Positions 15,241 to 22,725 of a DNA stretch of 29,429 nt are shown here, one piece after another. The notes beneath the pieces are model-generated. The model saw only the letters and a list, made by a program, of their open reading frames with translations, did not search any database and was not told the DNA's origin. The stretch lies in NCBI GenBank assembly GCA_964610745.1, contig CAZSYL010000051.1, positions 1 to 29,429 of the forward strand, written 5' to 3'. A program made the position numbers and the translations under genes. This DNA is from SHLQ01 sp964610745. Its GTDB lineage: Bacteria; Actinomycetota; Acidimicrobiia; Acidimicrobiales; SHLQ01. The stretch's first letter is position 1, and every line of letters starts with the position of its first letter.

Positions 15241-15648
15241 CTATTCTTCTTCGCTGTTGCCCGGTCGCTGCTTCTCCTCAGCGATGAGATCTTCGATACG
15301 GGTGGCGTTGCGAAGGTGAAGGTCAGGCTCGAACGACAGCGGCGGCGTGCGCCGAAGGTTCGTCTGACGGCCGACCGCACTCTGCAGGCGCTTGCGATGC
15401 TCCTCAAAGACGGCCACGAGCTCAAATTCGTCGTCGGCATCGCCTAGTGCAGCAGTGAACGACACAACCGCTCGATCGAGGCTCCGGTCGGTTCGGACAT
15501 GGGTCACGCTCACCCAGTCAAGGCGCTCATCATCGATGCGGGTCAGCTCCTCGGCGATAATCTCGCGCAGCAGCTCGTTAAGCCTGGAGCTGCGCTGGGA
15601 CCCTTGATCGCGACCGGTCCGCTGCACATGTCGGCGTCGTGAACTCAT
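15241..15648 (-). CDS. rbfA: 30S ribosome-binding factor A
   Basis: This 135-residue protein is RbfA, a KH-like factor needed for 16S rRNA 5'-end maturation and late 30S assembly. The sequence shows the N-terminal helix LNELLREIIAEELTRIDDERL, the strand WVSVTHVRTDRSLDRAVV and the C-terminal RRTPPLSFEPD block, with a Glu-rich tail. I place the start at the ATG at 15648, which overlaps the DUF503 gene stop (ATGA) and has GGAG eight bases upstream; an in-frame ATG at 15666 would add six residues. It belongs to the nusA-infB-rbfA-truB cluster. Confidence 0.93.
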   Translation of the reverse strand: MSSRRRHVQRTGRDQGSQRSSRLNELLREIIAEELTRIDDERLDWVSVTHVRTDRSLDRAVVSFTAALGDADDEFELVAVFEEHRKRLQSAVGRQTNLRRTPPLSFEPDLHLRNATRIEDLIAEEKQRPGNSEEE

Positions 15649-15935
15649 CGATCGATCTCCATCCACGTGCGATCCGCCGAGACAACCTCAAGATCGGGGC
15701 GACCCCAGACGATCCGCTCGGCCTCATCCATGATTTCGGTTGCCTGACGTGGAGACCCAGACACGACAGCAACACCCAAATGAGCGCGCTGCCACGTGTC
15801 GTTGTCCCCTACTTCTGCAACACTCACGCCAAGCTTGGGCAGCCGATCGAGAACCGGTCGGACCACCGACCGCTTCTCCTTTAAAGACTGCACCTGCGGA
15901 AGCCGCAAATGAAGGTCGAGACAAAGGACGTGCAC
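15645..15935 (-). CDS. ylxP: DUF503 family protein (YlxP)
   Basis: The 96-residue protein matches the DUF503/YlxP family by length, by the start MHVLCLDLHLRLPQVQSLKE, the KRSVVRPVLDRL block and the central AEVGDNDTWQRAHLGVAVVSG segment. YlxP genes sit between infB and rbfA in many Gram-positive bacteria; their function is not well established, though a role in ribosome assembly is suspected from context. The start is GTG at 15935, six bases after the infB stop, with AAGG close upstream. It overlaps rbfA by 4 bp. Confidence 0.92.
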   Translation of the reverse strand: MHVLCLDLHLRLPQVQSLKEKRSVVRPVLDRLPKLGVSVAEVGDNDTWQRAHLGVAVVSGSPRQATEIMDEAERIVWGRPDLEVVSADRTWMEIDR

Positions 15936-15941
15936 GAACCC

Positions 15942-18824
15942 TTATGAGCCGGTGATCGAACGCTCGATCTCGCGCTCTTCAAAGGTCTCGATGATGTCGG
16001 TGTCGCGCAAATCCTGGAAGTCCGACAATCCAATGCCGCACTCGTAGCCCGCAGCAACTTCCTTGACGTCTTCTTTGAAGCGGCGCAGAGACTTGATCTC
16101 ACCCTTCCAAAGAATGTTGCCTTCACGGATGAACCGCACCTTGGAATTGCGGGTGATGACACCATTGGTCACGTAACAACCAGCGATCTTGCCGATCTTT
16201 GGAACCGAGAAGATCTCTCGGACCTCTGCGTCGCCGGTGATGACCTCTTCGTACTCGGGAGCGAGCATGCCGATAAGGGCCGACTCAATGTCCTCGAGAA
16301 GCTTGTAGATGATCTCATAAGTCCGAATCTCGACACCCTCGGCATCGGCGAGTGTGCGGGCCTTGCGGTCCGGGCGCACGTTGAAACCAATGATCGTGGC
16401 GTTCGACGCCGCGGCAAGCGCAATGTCGTTCTCGGTGATACCACCAACGCCCCGGTGCACAAACGCCGGCTTGACCTCAGGGGTTTCCAGCTTCTTGAGC
16501 GATTCGGTGAGCGCCTCGAGCGTTCCGTTTACATCGGCCTTGATGATCAAGTTCAGATTCGCTGCTTCGCCGCGCTGAATCTGTTCGAAGATGTCTTCGA
16601 GGCGAGCGCCGCCGCTCGTTGCCGACGCGTCGCGACCAAGGCTCGACTGGCGATGGAAGTGTTCGCGGGTATCAGCAACCTTGGAGGCCACCTTCTCGCT
16701 CGGCGCAATGTTGAAGTCACGCCCGGCCTCGGCAACATCGCTGAGACCAAGCACCTGGACCGGCGTTGATGGACCTGCGGTCTTGACGTTTTCGCCCTGA
16801 TCGTTGATGAGCGCACGGACACGTCCCCACGCTGCACCAGAAACCATTGGATCGCCGACCCGCAAGGTGCCTTCTTGAACAAGAACCGTGGCAACAGGAC
16901 CGCGACCAATGTCGAGGTTTGCTTCAAGGACGACGCCCTTGGCCTTCTCGTCTGGGTTCGCGCGGAGCTCTTCAACCTCTGCGACAAGGAGGATCTGGTC
17001 GAGCAGTTCATCGATGCCGATGTTCTGCAGCGCAGAGATTTCCTGGACGATGACGTCGCCACCAAACGACTCTGGAATGAGATCGTGCTCGGTGAGCTGT
17101 GACAACACCCGCTGTGGGTTTGCGTTCTCGCGGTCGATCTTGTTGATCGCCACGATGATCGGCACTTCAGCGGCCTTTGCGTGGTTTAGCGCCTCGATGG
17201 TCTGAGGCATCATGCCGTCGTCTGCAGCGACCACGAGGATGACGATGTCGGTTGCCTTGGCCCCGCGGGAACGCATGGCCGTGAAGGCTTCGTGGCCTGG
17301 CGTATCGATGAATGTCAGCGCCTGGCCGTTTCGAACCGTCTGGTACGCACCGATGTGCTGGGTGATTCCACCGGCTTCGCCATCGGCAACGTCGGAGTGA
17401 CGGATCTGGTCGAGAAGCTTGGTCTTGCCGTGATCGACGTGACCCATGACAGTGATGACCGGTGGACGGATAGGAGTGTCGTCGTCGACGACATCCTCGT
17501 CTTGTTCGTCTTCGATTCCGAGCATCTTGCGAAGCTCTTCTTCGTGTTCTTCACCGGGGTCGACGAGCTTGACTTCAGCGCCGAGATCTTCAGCAAACGC
17601 GGAGATCAACTCATCGCTGAGTGACTGAGTGGCCGTGACCATTTCGCCCTGCTGCATCATAAAGCGGACGACATCGGCTGCGGTTCTGTTGAACTTTGGT
17701 CCGAGGTCAAGCGGAGTGATCGAGCGTTCGATCACGACCATGCCGGTCGGGACGGGTGCGTCATCGGAGCTATAGCTCGGAACGTTCATCGGCTGAAGTT
17801 CTTCGCGGTTGCGACGACGACGACTCTTGCGCTTTGGTGGGCGTCGATTTGCCCCTGGGCGTCCGCCGCCACCAGGGCGACCTCCGCCGCCTCCGCCGCC
17901 ACCAGGGCGACCTCCGCCGCCACCTGGGCCACCGCCACCTGGGGCACCGCCGCCGCCACCTGGACGTGCGCCGCCGCCGGACCGAGGAGGTCCGCCGCCG
18001 TACCCGCCTGGACGCGCACCAGCGCCAGCGCCGGCACCTGGCCGGCCGCCGCGAGGAGCACCGGGGGGTGGCGGAATTGGCTTACCCGACTGGGACCGCG
18101 GAGGTCCTGGTGGTGGGGGGATTGGCTTACCCGACTGGGAGCGCGGGCCTGAAGGCGGGCCGCTAGGAGGTGTCGGCGCGCCGCTCTTCTTCGGGTCGTC
18201 ACCAATAGCCCCGGGCGCACCGGCTTCACCTGTGGCGGAGGAACCGTCGGACTTCGGTGGCGTCGCGGTCGGCGGTGGAGCGATGGTGCCTTCGACTACA
18301 GGACGACGAGAGTCCTTGGAGGAAACAATGCCCTTTGGCATCTCCTGGCTTGGTTCTGGCGCTGCGTCAGGGTCCGCGACCGGCTGGTCAGCCGAGGCTG
18401 GAGTCTCGGACTCCGCTGCCGCCACGGGAGCCACGGGCTCTTCGGGCGCATCGGGAGCTGCTGGTGCCTCCGGAGCGCTCGCAGCAGGCTCTGGTGCCGC
18501 CTCCGGCGCTGGAGCTGGCTCCGCGGCCTTCTTCGCAGCGGCCTTTTTGGCAGCGGCCTTCTTTGGCGGTGGCTTCTTGGTGGAAACAGCCTTCTTCGGC
18601 TTTGGCGCTTCCTTCTCTTTCGGCTTTTCCTCCTCTTCTGGAGGAGCCTCTCGAATCAACCCCTCGCGGTCGGCCTTGCGACGAACGCGGTCGGCCTGTG
18701 CATCAACGATGCTCGAGGAGTGACTTTTCGCGCCGATTCCGAGCGCGTCACAGAGTTCGAGGGTCTCAGCGTTGCTGAGCCCGAGCTCTCGTGCGAGTTC
18801 GTAAACGCGGATCTTTGCTGCCAA
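15942..18824 (-). CDS. infB: Translation initiation factor IF-2
   Basis: The 960-residue GTPase brings initiator tRNA to the 30S subunit and promotes subunit joining. The G domain shows GHVDHGKT (461-468), DTPGH (507-511) and NKID (561-564). Domains III-IV with the fMet-tRNA binding C-terminus follow (KFIREG-like strand, GYECGIGL). The N-terminal IF2N module (MAAKIRVYELARELGLSN) is followed by about 270 residues of low complexity: a Lys/Ala-rich part, Ala/Pro/Glu-rich part, two 15-residue Pro-rich repeats and a Gly-rich tract (about 258-326), then a basic patch KRKSRRRR. The apparent start is a TTG at 18824 with AAGGA 14 bases upstream; no ATG or GTG fits near the conserved N-terminus. It follows nusA by 58 bp with no ylxR between. 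Confidence 0.97.
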   Translation of the reverse strand: MAAKIRVYELARELGLSNAETLELCDALGIGAKSHSSSIVDAQADRVRRKADREGLIREAPPEEEEKPKEKEAPKPKKAVSTKKPPPKKAAAKKAAAKKAAEPAPAPEAAPEPAASAPEAPAAPDAPEEPVAPVAAAESETPASADQPVADPDAAPEPSQEMPKGIVSSKDSRRPVVEGTIAPPPTATPPKSDGSSATGEAGAPGAIGDDPKKSGAPTPPSGPPSGPRSQSGKPIPPPPGPPRSQSGKPIPPPPGAPRGGRPGAGAGAGARPGGYGGGPPRSGGGARPGGGGGAPGGGGPGGGGGRPGGGGGGGGRPGGGGRPGANRRPPKRKSRRRRNREELQPMNVPSYSSDDAPVPTGMVVIERSITPLDLGPKFNRTAADVVRFMMQQGEMVTATQSLSDELISAFAEDLGAEVKLVDPGEEHEEELRKMLGIEDEQDEDVVDDDTPIRPPVITVMGHVDHGKTKLLDQIRHSDVADGEAGGITQHIGAYQTVRNGQALTFIDTPGHEAFTAMRSRGAKATDIVILVVAADDGMMPQTIEALNHAKAAEVPIIVAINKIDRENANPQRVLSQLTEHDLIPESFGGDVIVQEISALQNIGIDELLDQILLVAEVEELRANPDEKAKGVVLEANLDIGRGPVATVLVQEGTLRVGDPMVSGAAWGRVRALINDQGENVKTAGPSTPVQVLGLSDVAEAGRDFNIAPSEKVASKVADTREHFHRQSSLGRDASATSGGARLEDIFEQIQRGEAANLNLIIKADVNGTLEALTESLKKLETPEVKPAFVHRGVGGITENDIALAAASNATIIGFNVRPDRKARTLADAEGVEIRTYEIIYKLLEDIESALIGMLAPEYEEVITGDAEVREIFSVPKIGKIAGCYVTNGVITRNSKVRFIREGNILWKGEIKSLRRFKEDVKEVAAGYECGIGLSDFQDLRDTDIIETFEEREIERSITGS
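18054..18143 (-). repeat. 45-bp tandem duplication inside infB
   Basis: Two in-frame 45-bp units (18099-18143 and 18054-18098) encode the 15-residue repeat RSQSGKPIPPPPGPP and RSQSGKPIPPPPGAP. A 20-bp block is identical at 18076 and 18121. It lies in the disordered linker of IF-2 just before the Gly-rich tract, so copy number may vary between strains without loss of function (inference). Confidence 0.85.
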
Positions 18825-18882
18825 TGGGGTGTTCTCAGTCCTTTATTTTGGACGCTACAGCGTCCGGCTCTCCAGCCTATTC

Positions 18883-20076
18883 CTATTCCTCTTCAGAAGT
18901 CGCATCTGTGACGGGTTCGCTGTCAGCGCTTACCTCGGTCAGTGCGTTATCGCCCTCAGCTTCTTCGTCGCCGTCAGCAGCATCGGTCCAGTCCTCAGCT
19001 GACAGGGCGTCGCCGCCGTCGGCCGGCTTCCAAACCTGCTCACCGGACTCAGGGTCAACAACCCATTCGCCCTCTGCCCATTCGACGTCGCCGTACGCCT
19101 CTTCTTGGGCGACTTGACTCTCACTCTTGATATCGACGCGCCAACCGGTGAGACGCGCTGCCAGACGGGCGTTCTGCCCCTCCTTGCCAATCGCCAGCGA
19201 GAGCTGGAAATCGGGCACGATCACTTCGGCGGTACCGGTCTCTTCGATGATTCGAACCTCTTTGACTTTGGCAGGAGACAACGCCTTCATAACAAAGTCT
19301 GGGAGGTCATCGGAGAACGGCACAATGTCGATCTTTTCGCCGCGCAGCTCAGTGACGACCTGACGTACGCGGGCACCACGAGCGCCAACGCAGGCTCCGA
19401 CTGGATCCACATTGGGGTCATTCGAGTACACGGCAATCTTTGTGCGATGTCCCGGTTCACGGGCACAGGCACGGATTTCGACGATGCCGTCGGCGATCTC
19501 GGGAACTTCGAGATCGAAGAGGCGACGAACCAAACCTGGGTGCGTTCGGCTGACGACGATCTGTGGTCCCTTTGCAGTCTTGCGTACCTCGACGATGTAG
19601 GCCTTGAGCCGAGCGTTTGGCTCCGGGCGTTCAAACATGACCTGTTCGGACTGTGGGAGCAGTGCTTCGACGCGCCCGAGATCGAGGAGGGTGTACCTCG
19701 CATCGGTCTGCTGGATCATGCCCGTGACAATGTCGCCCTCGCGGCCTGCATACTCTTCGTATTTGAGCTCGCGCTCGGCTTCGCGAATACGTTGGGTCAT
19801 GACCTGGCGTGCGGTCTGAGCTGCGATACGGCCGAAGTTGTCCGGAGTGACGTCGAACTCTTCACTCGCGATCTCGCCGTCTTCGTCGAGTTCCTGGGCC
19901 ATCACGCGGATGTCCATCGTCTCGGGGTCGATGGTCACCCAGGAGTACTCATAGGCATCCGGCATCCGCTTGTAGGCCGATTCGAGCGCGTCAGCGAGCG
20001 CTGCGAACAGGGCATCGACTGAAATTCCCTTGTCTCGGGCAAGGGCTTGTAGGGCTTCAAGCATTTCATTGTTCAT
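18883..20076 (-). CDS. nusA: Transcription termination/antitermination factor NusA
   Basis: The 397-residue NusA binds RNA polymerase and nascent RNA to modulate pausing, termination and antitermination. Domains in order are the N-terminal polymerase-binding domain (1-110), S1 (about 113-177; GDIVTGMIQQ), KH1 with VGARGARV (229-237) and KH2 with AIGKEGQNARLAARLTGW (295-312). An acidic tail of about 75 residues follows, instead of the C-terminal repeats of gammaproteobacteria. The ATG at 20076 begins MNNEMLEALQALARDKGI and overlaps the rimP stop by 11 bp; the frame is open further upstream but is not conserved-looking. NusA may regulate its own operon through the upstream leader terminator. 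Confidence 0.96.
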   Translation of the reverse strand: MNNEMLEALQALARDKGISVDALFAALADALESAYKRMPDAYEYSWVTIDPETMDIRVMAQELDEDGEIASEEFDVTPDNFGRIAAQTARQVMTQRIREAERELKYEEYAGREGDIVTGMIQQTDARYTLLDLGRVEALLPQSEQVMFERPEPNARLKAYIVEVRKTAKGPQIVVSRTHPGLVRRLFDLEVPEIADGIVEIRACAREPGHRTKIAVYSNDPNVDPVGACVGARGARVRQVVTELRGEKIDIVPFSDDLPDFVMKALSPAKVKEVRIIEETGTAEVIVPDFQLSLAIGKEGQNARLAARLTGWRVDIKSESQVAQEEAYGDVEWAEGEWVVDPESGEQVWKPADGGDALSAEDWTDAADGDEEAEGDNALTEVSADSEPVTDATSEEE

Positions 20077-20671
20077 GCAAGCTGGCCTTTCTAGATGAGG
20101 TATTCGGGTGATCCGCCGGGTTGGTGGTGCCCGCGTTCTGGGGCGACTTCTTTGGAGTGCTCTTCTTGGATGCGTTCTGGTTTTGTTTTCCGCCCTTCTT
20201 CGGGGTTGGACCCCAATCAAAGACGGTGCGGGCAGACCGAATCTCGCCATAGCTGAGCGTATGATCCTCGCCATCGATGGTCAGAGTGATCCCGTACTCA
20301 TCGGCGGCGGCTAACAGGCCCTGCGCCCGACGCTCGCCGGCAACCTCAACATCGGGCTGGGTCTTGACCAAGATCGTCTCGCCCATCGATCGACGAAAGT
20401 GCTGAGGCTTCTTGAGTGGCCGTTCAACACCGGGGCTCGTGATCTCGAGTGTGAAGCGTCCGTGGATTGGGTCTTCGGCGTCGACCATGCGCGATACCGC
20501 TTTGGTGACGTCGACCAAGGTCTGGCTGTTCAAGCCGCCGGGTTCGTCGATGATGACCTTCAGTACGCCGCTGTTGAAGTCGACGTCGACTAGTTCGCAC
20601 CCGAAGTCATCGGCGATTGGCTCAATGAGCGAGGTTGCTCGGGCAACCTGATTTGATTCGCTGGTACTCAT
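20066..20671 (-). CDS. rimP: Ribosome maturation factor RimP
   Basis: RimP assists early 30S subunit assembly. The 201-residue product shows the N-terminal domain (LIEPIADDFGCELVDVDF, LKVIIDEPGG), the DAEDPIHGRFTLEITSPGVERPL block that marks the family, and an Sm-like C-terminal domain. A Lys/Asn-rich tail of about 45 residues is extra compared with the usual 150-170 residues. The ATG at 20671 has AGGAGG six bases upstream; the frame is open to 20770 but the added residues overlap the terminator region. It is the first gene of the rimP-nusA-infB operon. Confidence 0.93.
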   Translation of the reverse strand: MSTSESNQVARATSLIEPIADDFGCELVDVDFNSGVLKVIIDEPGGLNSQTLVDVTKAVSRMVDAEDPIHGRFTLEITSPGVERPLKKPQHFRRSMGETILVKTQPDVEVAGERRAQGLLAAADEYGITLTIDGEDHTLSYGEIRSARTVFDWGPTPKKGGKQNQNASKKSTPKKSPQNAGTTNPADHPNTSSRKASLHEQ

Positions 20672-20755
20672 GGTCGCCCTCCTCTTCTCCTGTCTGGTGC
20701 TGGTCTGTGTCGTCTCGCGGCAAAAATCCGGGGCGGAGATTGCCGCATAAATAGC

Positions 20756-20780
20756 AAAAGCGTGGGCCAAAGCCCACGCT
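20756..20780 (-). terminator. Intrinsic terminator/attenuator upstream of rimP
   Basis: A perfect 9-bp GC-rich stem (20759-20767 with 20772-20780) with a 4-base loop is followed in the minus-strand transcript by TTTTGC, a reasonable intrinsic terminator. It lies about 85 bases upstream of the rimP ATG and 120 bases downstream of the small membrane protein gene. It may end the ispG-side transcript or act as an attenuator within the rimP-nusA leader. Confidence 0.7.
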
Positions 20781-20823
20781 CGCGTCGTGTGATCCGGTCG
20801 GACCTCTCTATGCGTGCGCTCTG

Positions 20824-20829
20824 ATCCTA
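20824..20829 (-). promoter_or_regulatory. Candidate -10 element for the rimP-nusA-infB operon
   Basis: The minus strand reads TAGGAT, four of six matches to TATAAT and common in actinobacterial promoters, about 150 bases upstream of rimP and upstream of the terminator hairpin. No good -35 hexamer is seen 16-19 bases further upstream, so the assignment is weak. If correct, the terminator would lie inside the operon leader. Confidence 0.3.
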
Positions 20830-20899
20830 GCGGATTAGGCAGCCCAAAAGCACTGTTTGAATCGCTGACGGGATGGTTCGCGTCCGGCGCCGCGCAAAC

Positions 20900-21331
20900 C
20901 TAGAAGGTGGTTTCGTCGACCGCCGTGGCGAACGCATCGTGCACACCACGAAGGACGACTATCGAACCATCCCGTTCGACGACCGGCCGCGATGATGCTG
21001 CGCCTCGCTCCGCCCACAGGTCGAGTAGGTGAATCGCGATCGCCACGAGGAGGACGCCAATCGCCAACGTTGCGTTTCGAAAGGCGATGACGACTCCGAC
21101 CGCCGTCAGAACCGATGCGATCCCACGCGCCTTGATGTGGACGTTTTGCCGGCGTGACCACCGCACGAAGATCGGTTCGCTCAGCGGAACTCGGATCGAT
21201 GGAGAGCGCCACCGCGTAAGCGACCTCCCCACCGGGAGCGCAATTGCGCCGTCGGCAGTTTCGCCGGTCATCGCGCAAATTGCGGGGAACCCTTCCTGAG
21301 CATGCTTGAGCGGAACTCGGACTTCAGCCAT
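20900..21331 (-). CDS. Small two-helix membrane protein, unknown function
   Basis: I do not recognise the family. The 143-residue product has a soluble N-terminal part with FPAICAMTGETADG (a single Cys in a CxxTG-like setting), a basic stretch (RWSRRQNVHIKAR), then two adjacent membrane helices at about 70-85 and 88-108, and a short soluble tail. The N-terminal part may be an extracytoplasmic or cytoplasmic beta module; the Arg-rich segment before the first helix suggests a cytoplasmic N-terminus. It starts at an ATG 11 bases after the ispG stop, so it is probably cotranscribed with the isoprenoid genes. There is no strong ribosome binding site. Confidence 0.7.
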   Translation of the reverse strand: MAEVRVPLKHAQEGFPAICAMTGETADGAIALPVGRSLTRWRSPSIRVPLSEPIFVRWSRRQNVHIKARGIASVLTAVGVVIAFRNATLAIGVLLVAIAIHLLDLWAERGAASSRPVVERDGSIVVLRGVHDAFATAVDETTF

Positions 21332-21342
21332 TGGACAGCTGG

Positions 21343-22566
21343 TCAGCGCTTTCGAATGAGGTCGATCGCAGTCTCGGAGGCGTTGGCGTCCTCACCACGT
21401 TCGTCGAGGTTTCGAGCACGATCCTCCTCGGCTGCCCGACGTGCAGCTCCTCGGGTCGACTCTGCCCGAGCCATCGTTGCTTCGACGCCTTCTTCGTGCA
21501 GGTACACAGCCCAGTCGACGAGCTGATCAACCATTTCGGCCTCGGGCACAACCGCCACGTTCACGCCTTTGACGAAAAGGTGTCCACGTTTGTTGCCAGC
21601 GGCGATTCCCAGGTCGGCATCACGCGCTTCACCAGGACCGTTTACGACGCAGCCCATCACCGCAACTTGCAACGGGATCTCCCGATCCTCGAAGGCGTTC
21701 ATGGCATCTTCGGCGACCTTGTACACGTCGATCTCGGCGCGGCCACAGCTCGGGCACGCTATCAGGTCAACGTTCTTTCGTTCACGCAGACCCAGAGCCT
21801 CGAGCAGTGTTCGACCAGCCTTGGCTTCAAGAACAGGATCGGCGGTGAGTGAATATCGGATCGTGTCGCCTATTCCTTCTGCAAGAAGCGCTCCGATTCC
21901 GGCGGTGGCCTTGATCGTGCCTGCGGGAGGAGGCCCAGCTTCGGTCACGCCGAGATGCAGCGGATAGTCGGTCACTTCAGACAGTTGCCGATAGGCCTCG
22001 ATCATGAGCGGAACACTCGATGCCTTGACCGAGATCTTCACGAGGTCGAAACCCACCTCGTCGAAGTAGCTGATCTCGCGGAGTGCAGACTCGACCATGG
22101 CTTCGGGGGTCACACCCTTGTCCTCGTCATACAGAGAGGAGTCGAGCGAGCCGCCGTTGACTCCAATTCGGATCGGCACCTCGCGCGCCTTTGCCTCGAC
22201 GGCAATCTTCTTGATCTTCGTCGGGTCGGTGATGTTCCCGGGGTTCAGGCGCAAGCCGTGCACACCAGCATCGAGCGCTGCGAGCGCCATCCGATAGTTG
22301 TTGTGGATATCGGCAATGATGGGGACCGGCGAGCGGGGCACGATTCGCGCAAGACCTTCGGCGGCCTCCTGCTTGTTGCATGTGGAGCGAACAATGTCGG
22401 CGCCGGCACCAGCGAGTGAATAGATCTGCTGAAGGGTGGCCTCGTGATCAGCGGTCTTGGTGATCGTCATCGATTGGACCGTGATCGGCGCCCCTCCCCC
22501 CACCGGCACATCGCCGACCATTATCTGCTTGGTCGGCTTGCGAGGAAACGCTCCGTCAAAGTCCAT
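21343..22566 (-). CDS. ispG: 4-hydroxy-3-methylbut-2-en-1-yl diphosphate synthase (MEP pathway)
   Basis: The 407-residue iron-sulfur enzyme converts methylerythritol cyclodiphosphate to HMBPP. The [4Fe-4S] ligands are present: Cys271 and Cys274 in CPSCGRAEID, Cys306 in MGCVVNGPGEA and Glu313, matching E. coli Cys270, Cys273, Cys305 and Glu312. The TIM-barrel part shows VGGGAPITVQSMT, ADIHNNYRMAL, LRLNPGNI and RIGVNGGSLD. A Glu/Arg/Ala-rich tail of about 40 residues is extra. The ATG at 22566 is the first start after an in-frame TAG; the GGAGG just before it has almost no spacing, which is unusual. It follows the protease gene after a palindrome-rich gap of 159 bp. Confidence 0.96.
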   Translation of the reverse strand: MDFDGAFPRKPTKQIMVGDVPVGGGAPITVQSMTITKTADHEATLQQIYSLAGAGADIVRSTCNKQEAAEGLARIVPRSPVPIIADIHNNYRMALAALDAGVHGLRLNPGNITDPTKIKKIAVEAKAREVPIRIGVNGGSLDSSLYDEDKGVTPEAMVESALREISYFDEVGFDLVKISVKASSVPLMIEAYRQLSEVTDYPLHLGVTEAGPPPAGTIKATAGIGALLAEGIGDTIRYSLTADPVLEAKAGRTLLEALGLRERKNVDLIACPSCGRAEIDVYKVAEDAMNAFEDREIPLQVAVMGCVVNGPGEARDADLGIAAGNKRGHLFVKGVNVAVVPEAEMVDQLVDWAVYLHEEGVEATMARAESTRGAARRAAEEDRARNLDERGEDANASETAIDLIRKR

Positions 22567-22588
22567 CCTCCAAGGCTACTAACCCCAG

Positions 22589-22700
22589 CCCCGAAGGGGG
22601 TCGTACCCCAATCGACCAATAGGGGTCGTACCCCTTCCCCCCGAAAGGGGTCTGACCCCTTTTTCGAAAAAGGGGTCAGAGTAAGGTTACGTTTCGTAAC
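22589..22700. repeat. Cluster of nested palindromes (REP-like) between the protease gene and ispG
   Basis: Several inverted repeats follow one another: GGGGT-CGT-ACCCC at 22597-22609, AGGGGT-CGT-ACCCCT at 22621-22635, AAAGGGGTC-T-GACCCCTTT at 22644-22662, a perfect 30-bp palindrome at 22651-22680 built on TCTGACCCC and AAAAAGGGG, and GTTACG-TTT-CGTAAC at 22686-22700. The third and fourth overlap and could switch between alternative folds. On the minus strand the 30-bp palindrome could end protease transcripts. The density and similarity of units suggest repetitive extragenic palindromes rather than a single terminator. Confidence 0.75.
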
Positions 22701-22725
22701 AATTCGCCTCGGAGAAGTTTGTCGA

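Noticed and set aside
17809..18723. Pro/Gly-rich plus-strand frame opposite infB
   Set aside because: It is the complement of the Gly/Pro-rich linker of IF-2 and its composition follows from that.
19105..20022. Open plus-strand frame of 305 codons opposite nusA
   Set aside because: It lies entirely over nusA coding sequence and has no recognisable domain; it is an antisense shadow.
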